Positions 8,948-17,774 of a DNA stretch of 64,000 nucleotides are shown here, in pieces. The first letter of the stretch is position 1. Every line of letters begins with the position of its first letter. The position numbers were made by a program, and so were the translations under genes. Origin of the DNA: Arcanobacterium sp. (lineage in GTDB: Bacteria > Actinomycetota > Actinomycetes > Actinomycetales > Actinomycetaceae); the NCBI GenBank assembly GCA_022778805.1, contig JALFSN010000006.1, forward strand, positions 279,008-343,007. The letters run 5' to 3'. Below the pieces are notes generated by a model, which saw only the letters and a program-made list of their open reading frames with translations, was not told the origin of the DNA and did no database searches.

Positions 8948-9853
8948 ATGGCACTATCAGGCATCCGAAAGCAGACACACATCTTCGGAATCATTGCCGC
9001 CGCAGCGTTGGCTCTCGCCGCTTGCTCTGGCCCAAACCTCAGCGATTCAGCAGGCACGGGCACTGCCGGTTCCGCCGCGAAGAGTGCACCTGCCACGGTT
9101 GGCGAGCGCACCCCAGAGCAAATCAAACAAGATGGCACTATTTACCTTGCCACGTTTGCTGATAAGTCTCCGTTTGGTTCGCTCGTGCAAGGCGATACCT
9201 ACGAGGGCTACGACATCGAATACGGCAATCGCATCGCCAAAGATCTCGGCGTGAAAGTCGCATGGCTACCCGTGGATGCCGCAGCGCGAGTCGAGTATCT
9301 CACCTCCGGAAAAGTCGATGCAGTGCTCGCCAATTTCACGGTGACCCCTGAGCGTGCTCAGCAAGTGGATTTTGCCAATCCGTACATGAGAGTTTCCTTT
9401 GGTGCCGTCTCGCCTAAAGAGCGCCCCATCACCGACGAAAAAGCCCTCGATTCCGCGAAAATCCTGATTGTGAAAGGCACGACGCAGGATGCCTGGATCA
9501 CCGCCAATAAGCCGCAATGGAACGTGACGAAGTACGAACAGTACGCCGACGTGACGAACGCGCTGGCTGACGGACGTGGTGACGTGTGGATTACTGACAA
9601 CACCGAGGCGCTTGCATATACCGCTAAAAACTCCGCTTTCGTCACAGGCATACAATCTTTTGGCGAGCCATCGTATATCGCTGCAGCCGTGCAGAAAGGC
9701 AACAAAGAGCTGCTCGATTGGCTCAACAATGAACTCGTCACGCTCGGCAAAGAGAAGTTTTTCCACAGCAACTTCGATAAGACCCTCAAGCCCGTCTATG
9801 GGAACGTCGTCAAGCCCGACGATCTCGTGATCGAGGGCGGGGCTACGGAATAA
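8948..9853 (+). CDS. CjaA-like amino acid ABC transporter substrate-binding lipoprotein (cysteine-binding type)
   Basis: The 301-residue lipoprotein has a signal peptide with lipobox LALAAC. The type II periplasmic-binding fold (family 3 SBP) follows. It includes GYDIEYGNRIAKDLG, RVEYLTSGKVDAVLANFTVTPERAQQVDF and PYMRVSFGAVSPK, and a C-terminal block VKPDDLVIEGG. From memory these blocks match the Campylobacter cysteine-binding protein CjaA closely, more so than GlnH/GluB. The likely ligand is therefore cysteine or cystine, which fits the upstream Cys-rich leader. A purine-rich GAAAGAGAG lies before the ATG. It heads a four-gene importer operon with two permeases and an ATPase. A 250-bp repeat-rich spacer separates it from the first permease. 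Confidence 0.9.
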   Translation: MALSGIRKQTHIFGIIAAAALALAACSGPNLSDSAGTGTAGSAAKSAPATVGERTPEQIKQDGTIYLATFADKSPFGSLVQGDTYEGYDIEYGNRIAKDLGVKVAWLPVDAAARVEYLTSGKVDAVLANFTVTPERAQQVDFANPYMRVSFGAVSPKERPITDEKALDSAKILIVKGTTQDAWITANKPQWNVTKYEQYADVTNALADGRGDVWITDNTEALAYTAKNSAFVTGIQSFGEPSYIAAAVQKGNKELLDWLNNELVTLGKEKFFHSNFDKTLKPVYGNVVKPDDLVIEGGATE

Positions 9854-9876
9854 ATCGGGCGCTCAAGGTATCGTGA

Positions 9877-10072
9877 GCTATTGGCTGTGAGCTATTACGC
9901 ACTACGAGTACAGCTGCGAATTGTGCTCAGCCGGACACTTGGGGCGCTCGCGAGCTACCACTGCGAGCCACCAGCCGCGAGCTACCACTGCGAGCCGTAG
10001 GCCACCAATCGCGAGCCCCGAGTTATTGGCCGTAAGCTATTAGCCGCGAGCCTTGAGCTACCAACCGTAATC
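9877..10072. repeat. Degenerate GAGCTAYYR-type repeats inside the ABC operon
   Basis: Variants of CGCGAGCTACCACTG / CGTGAGCTATTGGC recur about ten times. A perfect 20-bp direct repeat starts at 9950 and again at 9977. The array fills most of the 250-bp gap between the binding-protein gene and the first permease. Confidence 0.7.
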
Positions 10073-10103
10073 CACCAATTGAAAACGAAACATTCATCCT
10101 GCA

Positions 10104-10766
10104 ATGAACTCAGATATTTTAGGGACGGCGATACCGCTTTTTGCGCAGGCGGCGCTCCTCACCGTGCGGATTTCTATCATCGGCATTGTGCTGGCCGTAG
10201 CCGTGGGGATCATCTGCGCCACCGTTCGCGAACTGCGAGTGCCGGTACTGCGCCAGATTGCCGGAGCATACATTGAGCTTTCGCGCAACACTCCGCTCTT
10301 AATCCAGCTGGTCTTTCTCTACTACGGGCTGCCCAAAGCGGGCATCGTACTCTCCGGCGAGACCTGCGCCATCATCGGGCTGGCTTTTCTCGGCGGCTCC
10401 TACATGGCGGAAGCATTTCGCTCAGGCCTTGACGCCGTACCAACCACGCAATACGAATCAGCCGTGGCACTGGGGCTTTCACGAATGCAAGCACTACGCA
10501 CAGTGCTGCTGCCGCAAGCCTTCGTTACGGCAGTTCCAGGACTGACGGCCAACCTGATTTTCCTCGTCAAAGAGACGTCCGTCGTGTCCATCATCGCACT
10601 GCCAGATCTCGTGTACCGTGCCCGAGACATGATGGGCGTGGGCTATCACACCGACGAGGCACTGCTGCTGCTCGTGGCGAGTTACTTCATTATTCTCGTG
10701 CCCGTCGCCGTTGCAGCGCGGATTTTCGAGAAGAAAGCGAGGCGCTATGTGGGTACCACTAACTGA
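10104..10766 (+). CDS. Polar amino acid ABC transporter permease (HisM/GlnP type), first subunit
   Basis: The 220-residue integral membrane protein has about five TM helices. The cytoplasmic EAA loop EAFRSGLDAVPTTQYESAVALGLSRMQALRTVLLPQA contacts the ATPase, and SRNTPLLIQLVFLYYGLP is the HisMQ-family signature. It should form a heterodimeric channel with the next gene product. No clear Shine-Dalgarno precedes the ATG at 10104. Its 3' end overlaps the next gene by 20 bp, implying translational coupling. Confidence 0.9.
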   Translation: MNSDILGTAIPLFAQAALLTVRISIIGIVLAVAVGIICATVRELRVPVLRQIAGAYIELSRNTPLLIQLVFLYYGLPKAGIVLSGETCAIIGLAFLGGSYMAEAFRSGLDAVPTTQYESAVALGLSRMQALRTVLLPQAFVTAVPGLTANLIFLVKETSVVSIIALPDLVYRARDMMGVGYHTDEALLLLVASYFIILVPVAVAARIFEKKARRYVGTTN

Positions 10767-11511
10767 CGCCGTCACGCACGCCGCCGGATTATCGCTGCCC
10801 GCGCGCCCCGCTCTAACGGCGTCACTGCCACTCACAATGACCTCCGATTGGATGCTGATTTTTCAAGGCAACAACTTCTTCAATCTGCTGCTCGGCCTGT
10901 GGGTGAGCGTGCGCATTGCGCTCATTTCCATGGCTGGCGCGATACTGCTTGGCGTGCTGCTCGGTATGCTGATGACCGCCAAAAGTCGTGTCCTGCGCTG
11001 GGTCAGCGTGGTCTATGTGGAGATTATGCGGCTTACCCCGCAAATCGTCTTGCTCTTCATCGTGTTTTTCTGGGCAAGTAGCAAAATGCAACTCACGATG
11101 AGCGGAGAAATGGCAGCGTTGATCGTCTTCACGGCGTGGGGAACCGCCGAAATGGGAGATCTTGTGCGCGGCGCTATCCAGGCCATCCCGCCACATCAGT
11201 ACGAGTCTGCACAAGCGCTCGGCCTCACCCATATCCAGACAATGCGCTACGTCACGCTCCCGCTCGCCATCCGGCAGCTCATTCCGCTCACCGTCAATCT
11301 CACCACTCGCATGATTAAAACGACGTCGTTGGTGTCTCTCATCGGCGTCATCGAAATCCTGAAAATGGCGCAGGTGATTATTGACCGCGGCCGTTTCGAC
11401 TATCCGAACGCGGCACTGTGGGTGTATGCCACCGTGTTTTTCCTCTATTTCATCGTCTGCTATCTCATCTCCCTCGTGGCTGCTTATCTAGAAAAGAGAC
11501 TCGCATTATGA
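10747..11511 (+). CDS. Polar amino acid ABC transporter permease (HisM/GlnP type), second subunit
   Basis: A 254-residue permease with the same fold as its neighbour. It has IMRLTPQIVLLFIVFFWASS in the place of the RNTP motif and EAA-loop sequence GAIQAIPPHQYESAQALGLTHIQTMRYVTLPLA. The ATG at 10747 is preferred over the earlier in-frame start at 10711 because GAGG lies 5 nt before it; an ATG at 10837 would give the more usual family length, so the first 30 residues are uncertain. Its stop overlaps the ATPase start (ATGA at 11508-11511). Confidence 0.88.
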   Translation: MWVPLTDAVTHAAGLSLPARPALTASLPLTMTSDWMLIFQGNNFFNLLLGLWVSVRIALISMAGAILLGVLLGMLMTAKSRVLRWVSVVYVEIMRLTPQIVLLFIVFFWASSKMQLTMSGEMAALIVFTAWGTAEMGDLVRGAIQAIPPHQYESAQALGLTHIQTMRYVTLPLAIRQLIPLTVNLTTRMIKTTSLVSLIGVIEILKMAQVIIDRGRFDYPNAALWVYATVFFLYFIVCYLISLVAAYLEKRLAL

Positions 11512-12401
11512 CTAGCTTTCCTGATCCTCTCACCCCATCAACATCCATATTCGGTGACGCTGCTGCATCTACTACTCGTGACGCCGGAGCACCTGTCGAG
11601 GCTACCCCTACCAGCATCACTATGCCCACCCCCGTGGACGCCGGTACCCAAGATGCCCACAGTACCGTACTATCGCTGCTCGACGTGCAAAAAACGTACC
11701 CGAACGGCGTACACGCCCTGCGCGGAATCTCGCTAGCGGTGAAGTCAGGCGAAGTGGTGGCCATCATCGGACCCTCAGGCTGTGGAAAATCCACACTGCT
11801 GCGCACAATCAACGGCCTGACCCCCATCACCGCCGGTCACATCACTTTTGAGGGAGCCGATATCGCCCAGCCTGGCACCAAGTGGGAAGATGTGCGCCAG
11901 AAAATCGGGATGGTGTTTCAAAGCTATGATCTCTTCCCACACCTGAGCGTGCTGAAAAATTTACTGCTCGCCCCGCGCGTGGTGAAGGGGCAGAAAGATG
12001 ACGCCGTGCGCGAGCGCGCGCTCGCCCTGCTGGAGCGGGTGGGGCTGAAAGATCGTGCTCAGTCTCTGCCGAGCCAGCTCTCTGGCGGCCAAAAACAGCG
12101 CGTCGCCATCGTGCGAGCCTTGATGATGCAGCCTGAGCTGCTCCTGCTCGACGAGATTACCGCCTCACTCGATCCGGAGATGGTGCGTGAGGTGCTCGAC
12201 GTCATTCTCGATCTCGCCCATCACGGCATGACTATGCTCCTCGTCACTCACGAAATGGCTTTCGCTCGGGCAATCGCCGACCGCGTGGTGTTTATGGACG
12301 CCGGACAGATCGTAGAAATGGGGCAGCCGCACGAATTTTTCACTGCACCTCGCACCGAGCGCGCCCAAAAATTCCTGCGCACATTTAGCTTTGATGACTA
12401 G
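11508..12401 (+). CDS. Amino acid ABC transporter ATP-binding protein (GlnQ type)
   Basis: The 297-residue ATPase carries Walker A GPSGCGKST, Q-loop MVFQSYDLFP, signature LSGGQKQR, Walker B LLLLDEI and switch-His LLVTHEM. These are the features of the GlnQ/HisP family that energises polar amino acid uptake. The start is the ATG in the ATGA overlap with the permease. About 50 residues before the first family block (LLDVQKTYPNGVHALRGI) form a Thr/Pro/Ala-rich, low-complexity extension not normal for this family. It completes the operon beginning at 8948. Confidence 0.92.
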   Translation: MTSFPDPLTPSTSIFGDAAASTTRDAGAPVEATPTSITMPTPVDAGTQDAHSTVLSLLDVQKTYPNGVHALRGISLAVKSGEVVAIIGPSGCGKSTLLRTINGLTPITAGHITFEGADIAQPGTKWEDVRQKIGMVFQSYDLFPHLSVLKNLLLAPRVVKGQKDDAVRERALALLERVGLKDRAQSLPSQLSGGQKQRVAIVRALMMQPELLLLDEITASLDPEMVREVLDVILDLAHHGMTMLLVTHEMAFARAIADRVVFMDAGQIVEMGQPHEFFTAPRTERAQKFLRTFSFDD

Positions 12402-12773
12402 CTTGACGTAGTTGGCTGTACAGCTAGCTATTCGACCAGCTGTACGGCTGTCTACCCGTGTGGCCATACGACTGCACCGCGTCCACAGCGGAGAGTGTAC
12501 ACACCTGGGCAGAGCTGAAACAGGCGCAGCGGCAGTGGTCAATGGTGTCCAACGGCCGCACAAACGGCCGATAGCAATACGACTACGCCTGTACAGCAAC
12601 GATGACGCCGCAGTCACGCCGCTGCGGCACGTGCTGTCTCATACGCAGGTCCTATTTTTATACCGGCCTCCCCTCTAGAATTTAATACATGCAGTCTGCG
12701 CAAAGGTGCACCTAGACAGTGCGATGACATACCGTCTGGATCAGATTGCATCAGCGATAACTCGGGGAGAAAT
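12402..12773. other. Intergenic spacer upstream of the hexosaminidase
   Basis: No gene is supported. The left half has diverged copies of CAGCTAGCTATTCGACCAGCTGTACGGC-type words (12414-12460). The right end has TAGAAT (about 12675), which could be a -10, and GGGGAG before the downstream ATG. No convincing factor-independent terminator is visible after the ABC operon. Confidence 0.45.
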
Positions 12774-15700
12774 ATGATATTAAGAAGACTAGCTACTTCT
12801 ATAACCACGTCCATGAGCATAGCTGCTCTCGCTTTTACATCCTTTACTCCGTTGGCCACGGCAGATGAACCGACATCTGGCGGCTGGAATGGAGCGGCGG
12901 CAGAAATCGCACTGCCCAGCACCGTACCCAGCTTCGACGGCTTCACGGAAACTGCTGGCACGTGGACGCTCGCATCAGGAGCGCGCATCGTCACCGAGAC
13001 ATCTACGGCGGATCGCGCAGAGATGCTTTCCACGGAGCTCACCGCTTATCTCGGGGCGAGCGTGCCGGCGGTCGTTGGCGTAGCAGCTACTGATAAAGAC
13101 GTCCGCTTAGCGCTTGCCGCTGATCGCACTGATCTTGGCGACGAAGGATTTGAGATGAGCATCGGCGAGGGAGGGGTGACGATCACCGCCGCTAAAGATG
13201 CTGGCATCTTTTATGGCACGCGCACCCTCAGCCAGTTGCTACGCCAAGAAAGCCGCGGAGATCAGCAGCTCACATTGCCTGGAGGCACTGGCACATCTGT
13301 GCCCAAATATCGCCAACGCGGTGTCATTCTCTGCGCCTGCCAAATCAACATCTCCCCCGAGTGGGTCGATCGTTTTCTGGATGATATTGCCGATCTGCAC
13401 ATCAACCAAGTGCTCATGGAGATGAAAGTAAAGAGCGATAACTATCCAGACACTCAGACGTGGAGCTACTACAGCAAAGCGGACGTCGAAAAGTTTGTGC
13501 AGAAAGCTGAAAAGTACAATATCGACGTCATTCCAGAAATTAATTCGCCTGGGCACATGAATATCTGGCTGGAAAATTCGCCGCAGTATCAATTGGTTGA
13601 TAGAAATGGCAGATATTCCCCTGATCGTCTTGACATTTCCAAGCCAGAAGCTCGCCAGCTGCTGAAAGATCTCATTGATGAGTATGACGGCGTGTTTGAT
13701 ACCGACTACTGGCACATGGGCGCTGATGAATACATGATCGGAAGCGCTTATGGGAATTATCCGCAGCTCGCCGAGTATGCCCGCGAGCGCTTTGGTGCTC
13801 AAGCTACGGCCAATGATGCTTTCACTGCGTTTATCAACGAGATTGATGAGTATCTCAACGGAAAAGGGAAGCACCTGCGGGTGTTTAATGACGGCGTCGT
13901 GCGCTCCGCGCAGCAGAAGCTCGATACCGACGTGGTAGTGGACTACTGGTTGAATAAAAGCTCCTACACTCCTCAGCAATTCCTTGACGACGGCTATGAG
14001 ATTATGAATACCACGCAGGCTCTCTACTGGAGCCGCCAGATGTCATACGGCGTCGATTCACAGAATCTCTACAACTCGCACTGGAACGTAGGGAAGTTTG
14101 ACGGAAACCAGCAGGTAGACCAGAACCATCCGAATTTACTCGGCGCACGCGTAAGCCTCTGGCCAGACAATTCCTACATGACGGAGAACGAGGTGGAGCT
14201 GCAGACTGCTGATTCTATTGCATTCTTGGCACAGATGACCTGGAGCGCCTCGAATCCCTGGCCTCGCTGGGAGGGCACCGACGGCATGAAAGCCGCTATT
14301 GACTCGATTGGCAAGCCCACAATTCGCGCCAAAGTGGCTGGCACTAATGTGGCTCCTGGGATTTATGCTTTCCCAGAGCTGGCTCCCGTAGGCACCGGCC
14401 CGTGGCAGATCACCCCTACCTATGATGGCTATTATCAGGTGCGCAACACAGCTAGCGGCACCTGCTTGAGCATTGATCAAAATGCCACGAAACACCTGAG
14501 CGTAGTGACGGAAGTGGGCGCCAGGGCAGTGCTCGCTGACTGCAAAGATATGAGCGTAAAATGGCCGAATCGCGGCAGCGATTCCCCCATGGCACGCACA
14601 CATCAAAAGTGGCAAATCGTGCAACGTGACGCCGGTAGAGTGTCGCTACGAGGCGCCGTCACGAATCAGTATCTCGCCGTGGCCACCGGCAATGAAAAGC
14701 ATGTGGATATTCAAGGTGTGAGCACCCCTGAGGTGCGCAATGATCCCGCTATGCTGGCACGTACTACCTCACGCGCAGGCAATCACGTAGCAGCGGGTAC
14801 ACTGGTACAATTGCCACCGGATTTGGTAAGCACTAACGGGGTGATCTCCGATAATGCTCTCTTTACAATGGCTCGTGAAATGGGCATGAGTGCCAACCCT
14901 GGGAGCGTGGCAAACGTCAATCCCAGCACGTGGAAAGACGTCACCGTGACGCTATTTGCCCCATCAGACACTGACCTCCCAGCTTCTAGCGTGGGCGTCA
15001 ACCTCTCGGATGGGTGGCGGGCACTTCCGGCCACTGTGAATATTCCGCAGATGCCAGCAGGATCCACTGCCACGGCGGTGTTCCGCGTGCAAAATACTAC
15101 GGCTACTGAGGGTACAGCTGAGTTCACGTGGACAGCAGGAAACAAGACTGCCACCACGAGCGTGCGCTTGCAGGGAGCTATCGGCCCTAGACTCTGCGGC
15201 GGGTTTACAGATATTTCTACGAACTCCGAAGAACGTGGCGGAGAAGGGGCAGTGAGCGGGTACGTGAGCGCGGCTTTCGATACGAACGCCGATGGCACCG
15301 CAAAGATGGATACTTTCTGGCACACTCGCTGGAGTGGCGGAAACGATCACTTCCCATTCTGGGTGGTGTTTAATCCCACGACGGCGCTCAATGGAAACTA
15401 CATGACGACGATTGAGTATGCTCCGCGCCAGAATAAAGTGAACGGGCGTATCAAGAGCTACGAAATCTACCTCTCCTCCACGGCAAAAGCTGGCGGAGAT
15501 GATTGGGGTGACGCCGTGCTCAGTGGCGAACTGGAAAACACCACCAGTTGGCAAACTATCACGCTCCCTCCGAATACTCCTGGGCAATACGTGAAATTCC
15601 AGATCACCGACGTCTGGGACGAAGTACCTGGAACCGAAGATAGCTTCGCTGCTGCTGCAGGGTTCTGCGTCGCTTCTGCCGTGCCAGCGGCAGAACTGGA

Positions 15701-16610
15701 AAATCCGACGCAGCCCGATAATCCAGTGGTGGCTGGAGAGGAGTTCCACCCTGGCACGCCAGCTGGCGATGATCCCACCGTGTCTATCGCGCTAACGGTA
15801 GCTGCTAACGCGAGTGGAACTCTGAACACTGAACTGACTCCTATTGACATAAACGCCACTGTCGATCCAGCACGAGGATACGTGCTCACATTCAATCCTG
15901 CACTCCCACAAGGGCTGAACTACGATGCGACATCTGGAACGTTGGTGGGCACCCCCAAGCAAGAATTTGATGGAGACATCACCGTGACGCTGGCTCAAGG
16001 TGAGCAGAGCAAGACAGCTACGCTGCATCTGACCATCAAGCCACCAGCAGACACGCCGCACGCCGTCACTCCTGCAGCCCATTCCAACGTGGAAGCAGGG
16101 GCTGAAGATCCGGTGAGTTGCACGATAGCCCCATACGCTAACGTGACGCCCATCGAGGGTGTGCACTACACCGTCACTATCACAGATACCAATGGCGAGA
16201 ATCGCACTGCCACGCCAGATAACGACGGTCGCGTGAACTACGGCTACGGGGAGACGATTAGCATCACCGCCAAAGCGGAATCGGGCTATACTTTCCCAGC
16301 TAATGCCACTTCGCAGTGGAGTTGGAAAGCTCCCACCAAAGGATCGCTGAAGTGCAATCCTGGCGGAGAAAATCCGTCTAGCGGCGATGTAGTGACGCCC
16401 TCAGTACCTGGCGCCCCGCACGCCGACATACCAAAAGTGAATACGCCAAAGTCAGGCAAGCCACAAGGCTCTGCCCCCGACGTCAGCGCCGTCACTCCGC
16501 CACGTGTGGCCAATACAGGATCACAGACAGCAGCGGTGATTGCTCTGGCACTAGCAATGCTGGGAATCGGCACAGCAGCACTAGCTACTGCTCGCCGCCG
16601 ACGTAGCTGA
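12774..16610 (+). CDS. Cell-wall-anchored GH20 beta-N-acetylhexosaminidase, multidomain
   Basis: This 1278-residue exported enzyme has a signal peptide (about 1-30) and a GH20 N-terminal domain (about 45-160). The GH20 TIM barrel follows (about 175-515), with the catalytic Asp-Glu pair in WHMGADEYMIG. A ricin-like/trefoil carbohydrate-binding segment (about 540-680) comes next, then an NEW3-like beta domain. A discoidin/CBM32 domain (about 805-965) contains FWVVFNPTTALNGNYMTTIE, and Ig-like repeats follow. The C-terminus is VANTGS, a hydrophobic helix and ARRRR, a sortase signal. It should release GlcNAc/GalNAc from host glycans at the cell surface. GGGGAG precedes the ATG. A strong terminator follows at 16783-16831. 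Confidence 0.92.
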   Translation: MILRRLATSITTSMSIAALAFTSFTPLATADEPTSGGWNGAAAEIALPSTVPSFDGFTETAGTWTLASGARIVTETSTADRAEMLSTELTAYLGASVPAVVGVAATDKDVRLALAADRTDLGDEGFEMSIGEGGVTITAAKDAGIFYGTRTLSQLLRQESRGDQQLTLPGGTGTSVPKYRQRGVILCACQINISPEWVDRFLDDIADLHINQVLMEMKVKSDNYPDTQTWSYYSKADVEKFVQKAEKYNIDVIPEINSPGHMNIWLENSPQYQLVDRNGRYSPDRLDISKPEARQLLKDLIDEYDGVFDTDYWHMGADEYMIGSAYGNYPQLAEYARERFGAQATANDAFTAFINEIDEYLNGKGKHLRVFNDGVVRSAQQKLDTDVVVDYWLNKSSYTPQQFLDDGYEIMNTTQALYWSRQMSYGVDSQNLYNSHWNVGKFDGNQQVDQNHPNLLGARVSLWPDNSYMTENEVELQTADSIAFLAQMTWSASNPWPRWEGTDGMKAAIDSIGKPTIRAKVAGTNVAPGIYAFPELAPVGTGPWQITPTYDGYYQVRNTASGTCLSIDQNATKHLSVVTEVGARAVLADCKDMSVKWPNRGSDSPMARTHQKWQIVQRDAGRVSLRGAVTNQYLAVATGNEKHVDIQGVSTPEVRNDPAMLARTTSRAGNHVAAGTLVQLPPDLVSTNGVISDNALFTMAREMGMSANPGSVANVNPSTWKDVTVTLFAPSDTDLPASSVGVNLSDGWRALPATVNIPQMPAGSTATAVFRVQNTTATEGTAEFTWTAGNKTATTSVRLQGAIGPRLCGGFTDISTNSEERGGEGAVSGYVSAAFDTNADGTAKMDTFWHTRWSGGNDHFPFWVVFNPTTALNGNYMTTIEYAPRQNKVNGRIKSYEIYLSSTAKAGGDDWGDAVLSGELENTTSWQTITLPPNTPGQYVKFQITDVWDEVPGTEDSFAAAAGFCVASAVPAAELENPTQPDNPVVAGEEFHPGTPAGDDPTVSIALTVAANASGTLNTELTPIDINATVDPARGYVLTFNPALPQGLNYDATSGTLVGTPKQEFDGDITVTLAQGEQSKTATLHLTIKPPADTPHAVTPAAHSNVEAGAEDPVSCTIAPYANVTPIEGVHYTVTITDTNGENRTATPDNDGRVNYGYGETISITAKAESGYTFPANATSQWSWKAPTKGSLKCNPGGENPSSGDVVTPSVPGAPHADIPKVNTPKSGKPQGSAPDVSAVTPPRVANTGSQTAAVIALALAMLGIGTAALATARRRRS

Positions 16611-16782
16611 GGACAGCCAAGATAGCCGGAATGGCAGGTAGCCAATGCAGCGGGGATAACTGATGCAGGGTAGCCAATGCGCAAGGCTCGCATAGCTAAA
16701 GGTATGCAGCCCGAGCTGAAAGGCAGTGCAGCTTGGCAACCAAAGTCACCGAACCGTGCCGGTAATCATTGCCAGTAAAATC

Positions 16783-16831
16783 GTGTGGGAAGCCCAACTA
16801 ATTGTGTGAATCAATTGTGGGCTTCCCACAC
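16783..16831. terminator. Hairpin terminator after the hexosaminidase
   Basis: A perfect 14-bp stem (GTGTGGGAAGCCCA 16783-16796 with its complement 16818-16831) encloses a loop with a further AATTG/CAATT pairing. There is no long T-run, as is common in actinobacteria. Confidence 0.75.
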
Positions 16832-16832
16832 C

Positions 16833-16886
16833 TCTATTTCCGGATCCATCTATTTCAAGGCCTGTCTATTTCCGGCTCCATCTATT
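16833..16886. repeat. 22-bp direct repeat upstream of the toxin-antitoxin promoter
   Basis: Two copies (16833-16854 and 16865-16886) differ at one position and are spaced 32 bp apart. Both start TCTATTTCCGG. The second copy runs into the -35 hexamer of the toxin promoter. Confidence 0.8.
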
Positions 16887-16912
16887 GACGTTTGTAGCAC
16901 AACGACTACAAT
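16885..16912 (+). promoter_or_regulatory. Toxin-antitoxin promoter with overlapping operator
   Basis: -35 TTGACG (16885-16890), a 16-nt spacer and -10 TACAAT (16907-16912) form the best promoter in the window. A 6-bp dyad TTGTAG/CTACAA (16892-16897 and 16906-16911, 8-nt gap) lies in the spacer and over the -10, where a HigA-like antitoxin would block RNA polymerase. Confidence 0.75.
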
Positions 16913-16918
16913 TCATTT

Positions 16919-17230
16919 ATGGAAGTGAGGACGCTGGAAGAATTCGATACCTGGCTAGGCAAACTGCGTGATCGCAATGCGCAGCACAGAATTTTTGCGA
17001 GCGTGCGCCGATATCAGGCGCGGGGCGATGTAAACGGGGATATAAAGTATCTAGGCGAGAATGTGTCAGAAGCTCGGTTTCATTTCGGCGCTGGCTACCG
17101 AGCGTACTTTACCGAAATTGAGCACGTCGTCATTTTCCTCCTCATAGGTGGCGACAAATCATCACAGCAAAAAGACATCATCAAAGCTAAACAATTAGCA
17201 CAAAAACTACGAGAAGAGGGATGGGAATGA
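16919..17230 (+). CDS. RelE/HigB-family toxin (Gp49-like addiction module killer)
   Basis: The 103-residue protein matches the Gp49/HigB killer family: EEFDTWLGKLRDRNAQHRI at the N-terminus, a central GDIKYLGENVSEARFHFGAGYRAYF and the terminal GGDKSSQQKDIIKAKQLAQKL. These are RelE-fold mRNA endonucleases. The start is the ATG at 16919, only 6 nt after the -10, so the toxin is probably read from a leaderless message. The toxin-before-antitoxin order and the 4-bp ATGA overlap with the next gene are typical of HigBA. Confidence 0.9.
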   Translation: MEVRTLEEFDTWLGKLRDRNAQHRIFASVRRYQARGDVNGDIKYLGENVSEARFHFGAGYRAYFTEIEHVVIFLLIGGDKSSQQKDIIKAKQLAQKLREEGWE

Positions 17231-17559
17231 CAATAAAAACGAAAATCTTTGACCCAGCTCAATATATAGAGACTCCCGAAGATGTAGCAGACTACCTCTC
17301 AATTGCGTTGGAGGATGGCGACCCCGCTACACTCCAAATGGTACTTGGCGATATTGCCCGCTCTGAAGGCATGAGCAAACTCGCCCGCGAAACTGGCCTG
17401 AACCGCGAATCACTCTACAAATCACTCTCAGCACAAGGAAACCCCACCATGGACACTATCTTCAAAGTCACCAAAGCACTCGGCCTACGCCTCAGCCTCG
17501 TACCCGCAAACAGCGCGCCCAGTGCAAATACCGAATTAAAAGAAACACAAGCAGCCTAA
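17227..17559 (+). CDS. HigA-type antitoxin with helix-turn-helix
   Basis: This 110-residue protein begins with a short toxin-binding region (FDPAQYIETPEDVADYLSIALEDGDPATLQMVLGDIARSEGM), followed by an XRE-like HTH: MSKLARETGLNRESLYKSLSAQGNPTMDTIFKVTKALGLRL. It neutralises the neighbouring toxin and should repress the promoter at 16885-16912. The ATG at 17227 (ATGA overlap with the toxin stop) is chosen over the ATG at 17221 because GAGGG sits at a normal distance only from the former. It ends in a low-complexity tail. Confidence 0.9.
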   Translation: MTIKTKIFDPAQYIETPEDVADYLSIALEDGDPATLQMVLGDIARSEGMSKLARETGLNRESLYKSLSAQGNPTMDTIFKVTKALGLRLSLVPANSAPSANTELKETQAA

Positions 17560-17679
17560 AACCATATTCTTCGCACTACCGACAAATCCTCTAAAAAGAT
17601 TACGGGTGCCGATTGCCCGCACCTAGCAAACACAGAGCTCCTGCGGCACTTCGTTGTGTACCCAACCGCCGGTACCTCA

Positions 17680-17774
17680 TTGTGCTTGCAACCACGCTCC
17701 GCATGGTTGCGCACAACTTCGTCGATTTTTAATCTCGAAAATAAATTTTCGGATTAAAAATCTCCTCGTTGTGC
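17680..17774. other. Compound hairpins with mutually exclusive pairing between TA module and tRNA-Arg
   Basis: Hairpin A pairs TTGTGC (17680-17685) plus GCAACCA (17688-17694) with TGGTTGC (17704-17710) plus GCACAA (17711-17716). Hairpin B pairs GCACAAC (17711-17717) with GTTGTGC (17768-17774), then GATTTTTAATC (17724-17734) with GATTAAAAATC (17752-17762), then CGAAAAT (17736-17742) with ATTTTCG (17745-17751). Segment 17711-17716 is shared, so A and B exclude each other. Hairpin B reaches the 3' end of the tRNA gene. Confidence 0.7.
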
